Below, piece after piece: positions 1 through 11,933 of a stretch of 64,000 nucleotides of DNA (positions within the stretch are counted from its first letter, which is position 1; every line of letters begins with the position of its first letter). The DNA is from Doryteuthis pealeii (Eukaryota > Mollusca > Cephalopoda > Myopsida > Loliginidae). The stretch covers positions 23,987,808-24,051,807 of the forward strand of contig CM042181.1 of the NCBI GenBank assembly GCA_023376005.1. Direction: 5' to 3'. The position numbers and the translations under genes were made by a program. The notes beneath the pieces are model-generated. The model ran no database searches and was not told where the DNA came from. It saw nothing but the letters and a program-made list of their open reading frames with translations.

Positions 1-777
1 TTATGAGGAGGGGCTTGTTTTTTTCTGGGGCGGTGTACGGGTATTACCTCGCACCTGATATGGGCGGCACTGTAGGCCGTCTATTTTTTTGGTTCGATGT
101 CTCGCTTATCGTTCTCTTTGGGGGTCAGGGTAAAAGGGCTGGGTCGACTGATTTCGTTCATTACAGATTGCCTTCTCGGATCACTTCTGCTGCTGAAACA
201 GGGTTGGGCGGCCCTTCTGGGACTGGTCGTGACGAGCATTTAATGGCGGATTTCTTTTCAGCTGGAACGCGGGTTGGTTTCTTCAGGGGCGGGTGTTTAT
301 CTTGTCGTAACACAAAGATTCCGTGGTGAGAACTATCAATTCGCACCCCGTCTCCGCTCTTGGTCACAATGTCCAGCTGGATGTCTTCTTCCGTCTTGGC
401 GCATAATAGGGGAGTGCAGTCGAAAATTTCGGCATTCCTGTGATAGATGGCAAATAAGAAAATCTGTCGCAATAGGGAGAAGTTACAAATAGACCGCCCA
501 AAAGCCGGCGTAAAAAAAGTAAACTGGTCCAGAATAGGGACACAGCTTGACAAATAGTAAAGGAAAGAAGAGAAAAAGAAAAAAGACTGCTAGGGCTAAG
601 CAGGAAGGAATAAAAAATCTTTCTGACTGCAAAAGGTTTGGGAAAGGGATACGCCTAACCCTACGGCCTCTACAGGTCACACAAATTGGGGGCAGCGATT
701 AAAAAACAGGCACAAGGTCGGCGTCGTCGGTTTGTTGTGCGAGTAAAGACTGAGAAAGAATGCAGGCGCTTAAGTAA
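1..777 (-). pseudogene. Degraded copy of the acidic-ORF sequence upstream of the LTR
   Basis: On the minus strand this matches the poly(A)-ended ORF sequence at 26536-27240, including recognisable stretches such as IFDCTP and EEDIQLDI near 440-553. Inserted bases break the frame every few tens of codons. It abuts the LTR at 778, in the same arrangement as in both palindrome arms. I do not recognise the protein. Confidence 0.6.
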
Positions 778-1638
778 TGTATATCCGAGAGAGATATCTC
801 TTATGATTCCACAATGCTTAGCTCACAAATACACCTCGCTAGCATAAAACGTTTTTTCAAAACTCAAGTCGGAGGCAAGCAAGCGGAAGTGAACTCAATG
901 GTACGACTATCACGAAGTGAGCCGATTCGATCGCGTTCTGGCGCATAGGCTCGGATTGAGTTCCGCTTGAAAGGAATCCCAAACAACAAAAAATAATAAT
1001 TGTAAGGAATCTGGATTTTCAGCGCATAAAAAACTCTCCCGCTAAAAAACCCCAAAAGCATTCTGGAGGGCCGGCATCTACGCAGGCATATCACTCGGGT
1101 ATTTTGAGAATCGGCAGTTGACGGACGGCCTGCACTGCCGACAGAATATCCCAGAACAGAGAGGATAAGGAACTGATAGCGCACCCCACCACGCACGAGT
1201 CGTCGAGCCCTCCCCACCCGGCACTCAGCCTTACTTTCAACAGCCTCACCCGTAGGCGCCGGGCGCATCCTACCTGCCTTGACGCACTACACGGCGAACA
1301 TACCCACTACAACTCACTGAGATATTCCTGACTTATTTCCCGGCGCCAAGTGACGTATAACTCAACTTCTAGCACCTGTCACGCTTGCACGCAGGCCAAG
1401 AGAGAACTGACGTATTATCATGACGAATACCTACACCTCCGGGCGACCACGGCCATTCCTGACTTAGCGACCCCTCGGGCGGCAGCTGCAGAGAACTACT
1501 AACAATTGTCTTACAGGCGCAACAACAACGTTTTCACAGCTGCGTTATTTAAATAACCATTTTTATCCAATTCATCTTGTCCATTATTCTTCGCTTGGCA
1601 AACCACTACGGCTTTTAACGGATATCCTAGATATAACA
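778..1638 (+). repeat. Element B LTR, insertion-rich copy
   Basis: This aligns along its whole length with the LTR at 15931-16738 and ends in ATATAACA. It is 861 bp against 808 bp because of scattered extra bases, and its first bases are damaged (TGTATATCC instead of TGTTATATC). The primer-binding-site region follows directly. Confidence 0.75.
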
Positions 1639-1639
1639 G

Positions 1640-3900
1640 CTGGTTCAGGCGTGTTTGCAGGGGAGAATATGGCTATAGCAAACGATTACACTCGGCTCGG
1701 AAAATTATCGAGGCTTTATCAAAGACCAAGAAAATATCTCCACGACCTATGGCGAGCCAGATGGCAAACTTCCAACACCTTAGTCGTCTGCATGGATCTA
1801 CAAACGACGAGACGGTGAAAGTGACAGATTTCGCTGGCGGCGACTCGAAAAACACAACAGCAGAGGCGCTGTACAGCATAAAAAAATAAACCACAGCGAA
1901 GGACGAAAACTCTGATCTAACTGTCGATACACTTTCTCGGCTGATTGGGGGCAATGTTGATGAGCGAGAAGGTCAAAACGTGGAATCCAAGCGCTATAGC
2001 GGCGCTGCACTGTCAGAACATGTGACAAGCCTGTACACAGCGAGGCGGTATTAGCGTGTGAAGCGCGGGCACATACACGATGCGGGGCATAAAGACTGAC
2101 GACACGACATCGCATGACAACACATACTACGCGCATAGAGCGCACAGCGATGGAGTCGGGGAAACACGTCCACCAAAGCTCAAAGCAACCACACACGAAC
2201 AAGTGACGGGCACCCACTCGCGCTCACAGCAGACGAATGCTACTAGCATCACACAAACGCAAGGCAAACTACCGGGGAGCAACACGGAGGCCGGGAGCCG
2301 GGCAACCTAGAACCGCGGCATAAGCTGGAACTAACACGCATGGGCGCCGCTGCTCCACGGCCAAATTGGCCCCATATCTCATCCCCTCTCACCCATGCCC
2401 ATGGTCGCAGAACGGATAGGGAACCCATCTATAAACAGCGGAAGTACACGGATTTTGCGGTAACGAACCAGACGTTGTGATGGCGCCAGTCTCGTTCTCC
2501 CCATCGCCATCACATATACAACCTCACAGAAACTTCGCGGGCAGAGATCACCTCTCATAAACTCTACGTTCATCGTCGAAGGGCCCGCATTCTTCCGGTG
2601 CAGGCGAATGTTGGCGCTCTGGATGCTCCAGCCTGCATTGTAGCAAATCTCTCACTGGTCCAGGAGGCTATAGAAACACATGACTCGTTCCAACGTTCAG
2701 CGTAGAAAGGGATCAACGGTAGCTTTGCGCATTTGAGAACTAAAGCTGGACACTTTCGCCATCGGCAACCATGACTCCCCCATCTTCGTGAAATCAATCG
2801 TGTTTGGTAAGCGGCCCAGTCTACCACCGTTCTGATCGGTCAAAATATCCTTGGTCAGGGGCAACACACTCACTCGTACACAATAACAACGCAGCGGACG
2901 GCACTGTGCGGTTCAAACGAACGCACGGGGCGTCGGGTGCTAGTGACACACACAGCCCCGGCTAATACGAGGCACATGACCACGTCGGGCTCAAATCACA
3001 ACAACCCTGTATATGGGGCTCAAAGCCCTTAACAGCAGTGAAAGTCGGCTGACCGGCAAGCGCCAGTGGCGGCCATCTACCAGGCAGGCTGGCCAGAAAA
3101 AGTTGCAGCCTGGGGCTAAAACGAATGCAGGGCTATCACTCCCAAACCACCCGAAACCGCGACGAACTAGAAAGGCGTAACGAACGCTACTTGCTTTCGT
3201 TATAAGGCAGCGACGTCCTTGCGGTACGCAAAACGGGGACAAGGGTACCTTCGTCAAGCGGACGTTCGGATACGCAAGCAAATGGTCAATCGCGCAGCCA
3301 AAGGCAAGCATCCTCTAACCCAGGCACTTGAAGGCGACGTCGATGAGCGAAATCACAACATGGCACCCCCCCCTTGTGGAATAATTGAGCCTTGGCCACG
3401 ATCCTAGGGTTTCAACAGTCCGGTGTTCGCCGTGCGTAGAAAAATGGAACACATTCGAGTCGTTTCAAACTTGCAAAAAGAACTCTCAATAGGTTTGATC
3501 GATCTCGACGCACATAGCCCCATGGCCAAGGATCCGACGCAACTGTTGGCGGGCACGGATCGGGAAGGCATAAATCCTATTTGCAGCGCCGACATGCTTC
3601 CGCAGGGCGGGTATCTGGGCAAATACAAATCGATTTGAACGGCGATGCGCTACAAAAGCAGGCATTTCAGCATGGAAGGAACAAGTGTTACCAAAGCAGG
3701 CGTCTAGGGGCTTTTGGCCTGCTAACGTCGGCGACAAACTCTTCTCCGATGCATAGCAGAAGGCCTGTGCGACGGTGCTGGCACTCGCTCAAACATATCT
3801 GGCTACTATCGACGACAATCTGGTCCATGGCTAAGACATTCGAGGAGTAGCGATACTCGCAGCTAGAGCAGCTCTTGCACTGCGCCTGGCGGCACTTGGA
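1640..3900 (+). pseudogene. Element B gag-protease-RT, insertion-rich copy cut at the gap
   Basis: This corresponds to 16740-18850: gag, the zinc-finger region near 2340-2400, the protease region near 2600-2850, and the reverse transcriptase start up to just past the YIDD site. Only short frames survive. The break at 3900 is the contig end, not an element boundary. Confidence 0.75.
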
Positions 3901-4000
3901 NNNNNNNNNNNNNNNNNNNNNNNNNNNNNNNNNNNNNNNNNNNNNNNNNNNNNNNNNNNNNNNNNNNNNNNNNNNNNNNNNNNNNNNNNNNNNNNNNNNN
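3901..4000. other. Assembly gap of exactly 100 N
   Basis: There are one hundred consecutive N. A round-number gap is a conventional scaffolding placeholder of unknown true size, so sequences on either side need not be adjacent in the genome. The palindrome's left arm starts at the very next base. Confidence 0.98.
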
Positions 4001-4559
4001 TTTATACACTTTCATGTTGGCACACACAGACACAAACACACACGATATGGTTGAGTATCCGGTTCGCAATTCATTTATACACAATTAAATGAGATGATTC
4101 TCCGTGTAACTGTTGTTGATATGTCATTGCCTGTAAAGAAGACAGGGGTAAACTGTAAATGATTCGAAGGAAAAAAAAAGTAGAAGTTCAAAAATTGTGA
4201 TGAAAAAAACGAGAAAACCCTGAAAGTCTGTGTTTTCAAGGTTTAGAGAGAAAGTGTACAAACATAATTTTGGTGAATTTCATGTTCATTATGTCTAAGC
4301 ATTCATCCAGCTGAGAGCGTGACTTTCTAACGACTTGAATATCGCATTTCATTTTCGGGTTTAGGCGAGGTGCTATTTATTTTTTAAGTTTTTATAATTT
4401 TTGGATCATTTAACCTTAAGAGGGCTACGTGTTATTTTTAGTGTGTGGATTTTTACTATCTATATATTTTGCAAAAATAATAGCAGTCACATTACGTGGA
4501 CTGCTATTATTTTCTTAGTGTTTATCTATGTGTATTAATGCAGAATTAAATATTTTTTC

Positions 4560-4930
4560 GTTTTAATTAATCATTTTTTTTCCGCTAAATATTTCTTTTC
4601 TTTCTGTTTTCTTCCGTTGATATTTTTCCAATTTTTAACTTAATCCTTTCCGATGACAATGTTTTTGTTTTTGGTCATTTTCTTTGTTTCATGGCTTTCA
4701 TTGTTTTCTTTCTTTCACTGCTATTTTCACTTATGTTTTTTTTTTCTTTTCTTTCTTTGCCTTTTTCTTTCTTTTCCCCTATATTTCATTTTTCTTGCAC
4801 CTTTTCTTTTCCTGTTTTTTCATTCACTATTATTTCCGTTTTCTTCTTTCATACTTTCTTTTCTATACTTTTTCTTTCATTTATTTTATTCTTTTGATTT
4901 ATTTTTTTCACGCTGTTCATTGTTTTAATT
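4560..4930 (+). repeat. Pyrimidine-rich low-complexity tract
   Basis: A T/C-dominated run. Open frames across it translate to Phe/Leu/Ser-rich strings with no domain and are artefacts of composition. The right-arm counterpart is the purine-rich 37534-37890. The rest of 4001-5350 is AT-rich with nothing I can assign. Confidence 0.85.
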
Positions 4931-5353
4931 TTTCTCATACGAGGCGCGCGCACACACATATATATAAGAGGTACGTGAAAAAAGTATCGAGGCACGGTAT
5001 TTATCAATCACCACATTTATTCGAGCGTGTTTTACATTGGTTAAAAAACACTTTTTAAATTCCTCCCTTTATATGACGTGAAACTGCGCTTTCATATTTA
5101 TTTTAATGTCTTCAAACAAAAGTCTTTCACTTTAGAAATAAGGAAACAAAGTAGGTTTATTGATGAGGAAGAAGGTTGCACTTGCATAATTTTATGTTTC
5201 ACAGAAAAAAAAACGGTTGATAATAAATAACGAGACGGTATTCTAGATGTCTATAAATCGTTACTTTATTATATAAGTTGTTTCGCAGTACACATCATCA
5301 TTTAGATTTTAAATGAAAAAAATGTTTTATCATACTATATTTTAACCACACAT

Positions 5354-5378
5354 ATGCACGCGCACGCGCGCGCGCACA

Positions 5379-5450
<72 letters not shown>
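5354..5450 (+). repeat. Compound (CG)(CA)(TA) microsatellite, left arm
   Basis: A short CG-rich alternating stretch passes into CA repeats and then about 28 TA units. It directly abuts the foldback repeat that starts at 5451. Confidence 0.95.
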
Positions 5451-5454
<4 letters not shown>

Positions 5455-5706
5455 GATATGAAAAAAACACTGATGTTGTTAATTTGAATTTATTTTACAA
5501 CTTTTGCATTCAAGAGAAAAACAGAAATTCTCTGTTTTTCTCTTGAATAATCCGGTTTAAAACAATCCCATCTTAAAACGGTCACAATTATCATTATGCT
5601 CTGATGAAAATATTTTTTGAAATCGAAAATATTGGCAATATTAACAATGTAAAAGTTGTAAAAATAAATTCAATTAAACAACATCTGTGGTTTTTTCCTA
5701 TCATTT
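5451..5706. repeat. 250-bp foldback repeat with ~55-bp terminal inverted repeats, left arm
   Basis: The left end near AAATGATATG, running on through TGATGTTGTTAATTTGAATT, is mirrored at the right end ending in CCTATCATTT. The terminal repeats span about 55 bp with a few mismatches. An inner hairpin lies at about 5510-5547 (CAAGAGAAAAACAG paired with CTGTTTTTCTCTTG). There is no coding capacity. This looks like a non-autonomous foldback or MITE-type repeat beside a TA microsatellite; I know no family name. Confidence 0.7.
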
Positions 5707-6224
5707 TATCTATACATATACCATCGGATTCATTTCCTTACTTTGATATATATGAAAGAGAGAATGCTACTTAAAATTTTGGGCTACGTGATGGTGTCCT
5801 CAAAATAATAATAAGAAGAGTCGAGATTCTTTATTTTCTGATTTTGAAATGTCAAACAAGATACAAGAAACGCTGGTTAACTTGACAGATGAACACACTA
5901 GCTGCTCAAATTACCCGTATTTTTGTGTAGCCCTTTCGTATTCTATAGAGAAAGGGACACACCGCTTATCTTTTTGAGTTTCTCTTTTGTTTTGTTTTTT
6001 AATTTCTTAAGCACACACACACATCGATGCCATTCTTATAGGTTTATCTATTTTCCTTTTTATCTCTCAGCGGGAAGGTTCCAATAATTTTTCTTTAAAA
6101 CAAATTTATTTCAAAGTCTATTCTTTTATTTATAAAGATGTGTCCTGCGATCGACAACTTTTCTAAAGTTTGTAACTCAGCCCGTTTTCCCCAGTCTAAC
6201 TGTACTTTTATTATTTGTTAGACA

Positions 6225-6410
6225 TCTGACACTTTGTATATTGGAAGTTCTCCTGAAGAAAAATCTCCTCTCCTCCACGGAAACTAAAACAGATGAAACT
6301 AAAAGCAGGGAGCTCAATAATACCGATGGATAGAACAAGTTTTCAGCTACAGAAACACTCACACCATCATTGGCTGTGTATTTTTGTTAGCAATGAATAA
6401 GAGTTAGTAT
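6225..6410. mobile_element. Mariner remnant, left arm
   Basis: Stretches such as AGTTTTCAGCTACAGAAACA and GGCTGTGTATTTTTGTTAGC align in order with the better-preserved remnants at 53737 and 57797. All resemble the terminal part of a mariner family that I recall beginning with a TTGCTCCGAAAGTAATGCC-type end. No transposase frame remains. Assignment rests on recalled family sequence. Confidence 0.5.
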
Positions 6411-6439
6411 ATTCACCTAGTGTAATGGTTAATGTAGCA

Positions 6440-7696
6440 TAATCAATTCTTTCTGCCAACTGATTGCCCCCCCCCCCTCGATAGAGACGGTCTGCTAAAA
6501 CATTCTTTCCTGGAATGTGAGCTGCACAAAGGGAAGTTTTTGTAATATGCTGCCCATTGGAACACTTCTCACGCCAACTGACAAAGATGAAGAGAACCTT
6601 TTCCTCCTTCTTTGTTGATGTATGCCATTACTGTGGAATTGTCGCATCTCAGAAGAACCCCCCCCTGACATGAAGTAGTAGCTAAACAAGTGCTACATGG
6701 ACTGATTTAAGCTCTAGCTGATTTGATTCCTTTCCCGGTGTTCGTTCCAAGCTCCCATCACTTGGTGAGTGTTTAAGTGAGCTCCCAGCCCTTCTCTAAT
6801 GCATGTGTCCATAGAACTACAGGTTCTATGTGGTGAAGCAGAACTATTTGAAGAAGCTTTTCCTTGTTTTCCACTATGTTTTGTTAATAAACTGCTTATA
6901 GGGATCATCTTTTAGATGTTATCTCTTCGAGAGATCCACCATGACCGAAGATAGAATTGAATTGGCCTCATACAAACGAGCCCAGGGAATCAGATCGAGA
7001 CATACAGCCATTAGACACCAAAGTCTGAGAAATGTGAGCTCTGCAGAACCTTATCTTCAAAATACCATCTATCTGTTGTACAAGATTCTGGAATCTCTCC
7101 TCTGATGGATAAATTATTCCCAACTCCAAATTGAAGAGAGCTCCCAGATACATTGTCTCCTGTGACAGAATCAAGTGAGATTTCTGAGAATTTATGAACA
7201 ATCCCTAATCCCGGAGGAGTCCAGTATAAAAATTACTTGCTGACTGAGAATGCGTTGATTCTGATTTCTGACCATCCAGTCGTCTAAATACATGAAAATA
7301 TGTGCTTGACGGACCTGAGAAATCCCTACCAGCGCCGACATCATCTTGTTAAAATCTCTGGTGGCCATAGCTTTGAATTGTTAATGTCTCCCCTGAGAAA
7401 CTGCTTGTGACCTGAGAAAATAGGAACATGGAAATAAGCATCCTCCAGGTCCACAGTAATTATCAAATCACCTTTTCTGTGAATACCTGACGAATAGTTC
7501 CGAAGGTTTCTATCTTGAAATAAGGTACCACGAGATGGACATTTATTTCTCTCAAATTTAGAATGGGATGTAACCTTCCGCCCTTCTTGGGGACTAAAAA
7601 GAAATTCTGTAACACCCGTGCTCTACTGAGGTTTTGGAAACTAATTCTATTGGTTGTTTTGCTAAAGAGTCTTTTATTTCGACTTGTTTCTGACAA
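6440..7696 (-). pseudogene. DIRS-like reverse transcriptase and RNase H, left arm
   Basis: Reverse-complement counterpart of 34755-36035 with the same blocks and mostly the same frame breaks. Shared breaks show that the element was already dead before the two arms separated or were duplicated. Confidence 0.75.
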
Positions 7697-7913
7697 AATA
7701 TGGTTCTTTTTACATCGCTTTATTCTGGTGTTGAGGTAGATTGGAGCTTTAGTCCCTTCCGAACTACGTTCAAGATCCAGCGGTCAGAACTCTCCAAGTA
7801 TCCTGCTAGTCGTTTCACGACCGGTTCGGATTTAGGAAATTGTTGTTGGAGACGAAACTTCAACGACTTCTGAAACCTGGATTTCTAAAAACCTGTCTGC
7901 TCATCACCCCATG

Positions 7914-8442
7914 TCAAAACACTCCGCTGCTTAAAGCTAGAACCTTGATGCTTCTGCATTTTCTTTTACCAAAAACCGAAGAATTCCTCCATTCTAACTT
8001 CTTCTTCACTCCAAGAAAATTATTCCTGACATGTTGAGTCTCCCTCGCATTACTAAGGTGTTCAGTACTGCTGTGTAAAACATCAAAGAATTTTCCCGGA
8101 AACAATTTCAGGCCTAAAGTTGACAAAAGTAACTTATTTTATGTGGCTTTATTCTTAAAAGCCATGTGATTCCGCGGACACCGAGCATAGAATGATCTTG
8201 GCCGTAACATCCACCATAGATTGGGATAACTGAGATATGGACAGCAAGACGTCTTGTCTATCTTCTACAGAACCCGAAGCGCCCATATTAGAAGAGATTA
8301 AAGAACTGTTAGAGATTTTCCTACGCAAAAGCCTAGAACTCGAATCCAAGTTTTTAAGGCACAAATTAACAGAGTCTGATGATTTGCTAGAAAATCTATA
8401 GTGTGTACCTCGTATCGGGTCTTTACTCCTAGAAGGACCCAT
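7914..8442 (-). pseudogene. Possible DIRS-like first ORF, left arm
   Basis: Counterpart of 34010-34540. It differs from the right arm by at least one substitution near 7939 (Leu here, Pro on the right). Confidence 0.4.
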
Positions 8443-8689
8443 AATTATTTTCTCGATGTTTTCGTTTCACCGAAGGGGGAACAGAATTGATCATAGTGGT
8501 CTTTAGAAACCATATATTTTTGCCCATCCGAAGTTATAAAAGTGATCTTAATTTGTTGTATAACATGACACTCTCCGCCAAATATAAATACGCCCCTAAT
8601 ATTATGCTAATAGAAAGAACAGTCACTGTAACCATATGTAGAAATCACCTGGATCTGTTGACTCTGCATCGATTCTATATGATCCTTAT

Positions 8690-9110
8690 TGCAGGCATCC
8701 AGTATTGCTGTTGGCATGGTAGTAGTAGTTCTTACTAGGGGTAATCAGGCTAGTACTGTTGTTACTAGTAGGTAACTCTGGTACTTTGGACGCCACTAAA
8801 TTCATAGTATGAACATTATGGCCAGCGACCAGCATTTCTGTCGGTGTGATGGTACTGGTTGTAGTAATCGTTGCTAGGAGGCAACTGTACTAGTACTAAT
8901 AGTCGCCGCTGTAGAGGACACTGGTACTTTGGGTGCCACTGACCTAATTGTAAATGTCTTAGGTGTTGTTATTAGTACTGATAATGATTTCAATGCATGA
9001 AAGATTAAATGCTAATGGTGCAGTTGTTGCAACTGGGCTGATTATTGTTGATCTGGTTGTAGATGTAACCATGTTAACCAAAGGTGCAGTTGTGGCTATA
9101 GCTTCTATGA
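8690..9110 (+). repeat. Degenerate GTA/TACTAG-rich repeat array upstream of element C gag, left arm
   Basis: Short motifs built on ACTAGTACTG, GGTACTTTGG and GCAGTTGTTGCAACTGG recur imperfectly, giving Val/Ala-rich translations (for example GAVVATGLIIVD). It resembles a decayed minisatellite. The right-arm counterpart is about 33360-33770. Bases 8443-8690 hold nothing I can assign. Confidence 0.5.
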
Positions 9111-9563
9111 AGGTCCGATTCAGTGCTTCCAAGAAATCTCTCCGTGAGGAGTGGGGTTCCAGAAGAGTAAATGATGAATTTGTCCAAAACGCAATCATTA
9201 ACACCCACCCTAAATTCCTCACCACTGACCCAGACAGGCTTTTAGAAATGTTAGAAAAATTACTGACCCAAAGATCAAATCCCATTGTCTATCGGATTAC
9301 ATTTGCATCGATGTCACAGTATGAAGATGAACCAATTCAACAATACCTTGTTCGCCTTAGGGCTACAGCCATAGACTGCAACTTCTCCTGTCCCCGGTGT
9401 GAGAATGACCTTCCGACACGCACATCAAAGACCAACTCATCAGAAGGATAGCAAACGACGCACTCCAGACTGATCTACTAGCAAATGCCGGGGTACTGAA
9501 GTCGCTTGAGCAGAACATCTGTCATGCTGAAGCATTTGAATCAGCACTACGGGACCAAACTGC
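9107..9563 (+). pseudogene. Element C gag, left arm
   Basis: A frame from MKVRFSASKK continues with a gag-like segment (EPIQQYLVRLRATAIDCNFSC) of the type seen in K02A2.6-like invertebrate Gypsy elements, where such gag parts precede a zinc knuckle. A frame break occurs near 9410, after CENDLPT. One arm difference near 9142 changes Arg (left) to Ser (right). Confidence 0.65.
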
Positions 9564-9564
9564 A

Positions 9565-9838
9565 ATGTCTGATACCACAGACATAGCTACTGTTCGGATG
9601 TCAACATATCGCAGACAGAAGAACAGTGCAGCACAGACCAATAAGGGTAATAATCCTACTAGCACCTCTACTATACGCAAAAACAGCATTGCTGAACAAA
9701 CCCCTCGTCAAGCTTGCATGGGTTGTGGTAGCCACCAACACGGCACTCTGGAAAAAGGTGCCCGCCATTTAATGTGTCCAGCATGGGTTAAATATGTAAC
9801 ACCTATAGAAAACCAAACCATTTTTCAACAGTGTCCGT
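9565..9838 (+). pseudogene. Element C gag zinc-knuckle region, left arm
   Basis: A 91-codon frame contains CMGCGSHQHG then ARHLMCPAW, matching the C-x2-C-G...H...C-P-A-W arrangement of nucleocapsid-like knuckles in K02A2.6-type elements. In autonomous relatives this region binds packaged RNA. The frame then stops before the protease. Confidence 0.65.
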
Positions 9839-10029
9839 AGAAAGAAGGAACATCAAGCAGTAGTAAAAAGCTTCGAATGTGATGAGCTCCCATGGATATT
9901 CTCATAGCCCACATCAAATTTGACCAAACAACGGGCACATTCACATCCAGAAATGATGACCAATTAACGGAAATAAATGCATCCGTAATCCCATTATCAC
10001 CAAATCCGGATCCCAGACGGGCTATAAAC

Positions 10030-10345
10030 ACCCAGTAACTGTAGTACTACACTAAGAATTTTCCCTGACAGTGGTGCCACTATCTGACTGGGGACCAAAA
10101 CATTTACTGGACATGGGGCTTACAAAGGACAACCTTGTTCCACCAAGAAAGATCATTAGGGCAGTGAGAGGTTTCACCCTTATGTTGGCTGCCTGTTGAA
10201 TTTGTTGTTAGAGGAAAATCAACCAAACAAGCCCTCTACATATGTGGAAATATCCAGCGCCTTTATTTCAGCAAGGCTGCATGCATTGATGTGGAATATT
10301 GCACAAAGATTTTCCCAACCCTTTAACCGACAAACAACATAAAGA
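10030..10345 (+). pseudogene. Element C aspartic protease, left arm
   Basis: The catalytic DSGAT motif is at about 10065-10079, followed at once by TGA, where relatives have a sense codon, then GPKHLLDMGL and a flap-like region (VEFVVRGK...ALYICG). The TGA is in both arms and therefore ancestral. Another frame break lies near 10320. Confidence 0.65.
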
Positions 10346-11272
10346 TTTTGGCCCAAACCTAATGAGTGTGAGGATCAACTGCCAAGTCGTCCCCCAAAAC
10401 CACCCTTTCCTGCAATAGAGGAAAACATTTGCAGGCTTAAGAATTGGCTCATGGAAAAGTTTTCCAAAGCAGCATTTAAAAAGATGGGATATTCCCAGCT
10501 ATGTCTGGCCCTGTTGCCCATATCCACCTCAAAGAGGGAGCAGTCCCTAAAGCCAGACACAACCCCATCCCTGTGCCTTTTTACTTCAAAGAACCATTAA
10601 GACAAGCCCTTTGGAAAGATGTGGAAAGAGGTATCATAGCTCCGGTATCCGTGGGCATGCCTACTGATTGGTGCAGCACAATGGTCATAACTGCCAAAAA
10701 GAATGGTAGTCCACGGCGAACTGTAGATTACCAGCACCTAAATTCTCAATGCAAACTGGAAACCCATCACATTGGGTCACCATTCCAGTTGGCACTGCAA
10801 GTGCCACCTAAAACAAAGAAACAGTCCTAGATGCTGTTGACGGGTACCACTCGATCCCCTTAGACAAGGAGTCCCAACCATTGACCACCTTCATAACGGA
10901 GTGGGGGAGATTCATGTATCTCAGGATGCCTCAAGGTTATCTTGCATCTGGAGATACTTACACTCGCAGATACGACGAGGTAATCAAAGATATCCCAGGC
11001 AAGGTGAAAATTGTAGACGACGCCCTACTATATGACTCTAGCATCAAAGAAGCCTTTTATCACACCTTTGATTTCCTGATCCAATGTGCGAGGAATGGAA
11101 TCATGCTCAACACTAACATATTCAAGTTCTGTCAGGATGTGGTACAGTTTGGAGGCCTCCAGATAACTCCTGGAGTGATCCCTTCAGAATCCATGCTAGA
11201 GGTGATACTCAACTTTCCAGTCCCAAGGACAATCACAGACGCCAGATCATGGTTGGACTCGTCAACCAGGTA
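10346..11272 (+). pseudogene. Element C reverse transcriptase, left arm
   Basis: Recognisable RT blocks: WKDVERGIIAPVSVG, then MVITAKKNGSPRRTVDYQHLN near 10681-10743, then YLRMPQGYLASGD near 10914-10950, then the catalytic VDDALLYD at about 11014-11037. Frame breaks lie near 10828 and 11265. In autonomous Ty3/Gypsy elements this domain copies genomic RNA to DNA. Confidence 0.8.
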
Positions 11273-11439
11273 GCCTGGGCATACTCATTAGGCTCAGTCA
11301 TGCTGCCTTTTCGAGACCTTGTCAAAAAAGACTCCCAATTTGCTTGGAACCTAAGTCTTGAGAACGCTTTTCAAGACGCCAAGCAAGTTATAGTTGACCT
11401 AGTCAAGAAAGGCGTGGCTAGATTTGACAAGGACCGAGT

Positions 11440-11762
11440 GACTTGCCTCGCCCCTGATTGGAGCAAAGAAGATGGGGTTCCTACTGCTACAAAAGCATTG
11501 TCAATGCACCACCGAAAAAGCCACAATCTGCTGTCCCGACGGTTGGCACCTGATATTTGCCGGCAGCAGATTTTGTACAGATGCTGAGCGCAGATATACC
11601 CCGATAGAAGGTAAAGCAGCAGCAATAGCATGGGCACTGGAGAAATGCCGGATGTTTGTTATGGGATGCCCAAGTATCATAGTGGTCACGGATCATGAAC
11701 CACTGAAGGGGTTGTTTGGCGATCGAGGTCTGAGCAAGATCCAAAATCTCCGGTTATTTTGA
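11440..11762 (+). pseudogene. Element C RNase H, left arm
   Basis: A 96-codon frame includes GSRFCTDAERRYTPIEGKA (the conserved Glu block), CRMFVMG, and VVTDHEPL (an acidic block). This is typical of the RNase H that follows RT in Ty3/Gypsy pol. The frame ends at a TGA near 11761 shared with the right arm. Confidence 0.75.
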
Positions 11763-11933
11763 CTGAAGGAAAAGAACCTAAGATATCGATTCACCATCCA
11801 ACACTGCCCCGGAAAGTGCACAGAGGCTCTGACGCAGTTTCCCGCCATCCAGTGGCCATGTTGCAGACACTCCTCGGTATATTTCCATCTGAGCCCTTCC
11901 AGTCAGAAATTCTAGAGTGACGACATAAGGGAT

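Larger units (their letters stand above)
1..3900 (+). repeat. Insertion-rich third copy of the element B locus
   Basis: This stretch follows 15231-18850 in the same orientation and order: acidic-ORF flank, LTR, gag, protease, first part of reverse transcriptase. It is about 7% longer because single extra bases are scattered throughout, so every reading frame is shattered. Insertion-dominated differences of this density resemble uncorrected long-read sequence rather than evolutionary decay, which would show mostly substitutions. It ends at the N gap. Because the flank outside the LTR is also shared, this is a copy of the same locus, not an independent insertion of the element. Confidence 0.85.

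Noticed and set aside
1..3900. An old, diverged second insertion of element B
   Set aside because: The non-element flank is shared and differences are mostly single-base insertions, so it is a low-accuracy copy of the same locus.
4653..5058. Phe/Leu/Ser-rich frames suggesting membrane proteins (also near 14353-14589, 27880-28116, 37379-37819 and 51472-51726)
   Set aside because: They lie in pyrimidine- or purine-rich low-complexity tracts, overlap in several frames, and appear in both palindrome arms without coding constraint.
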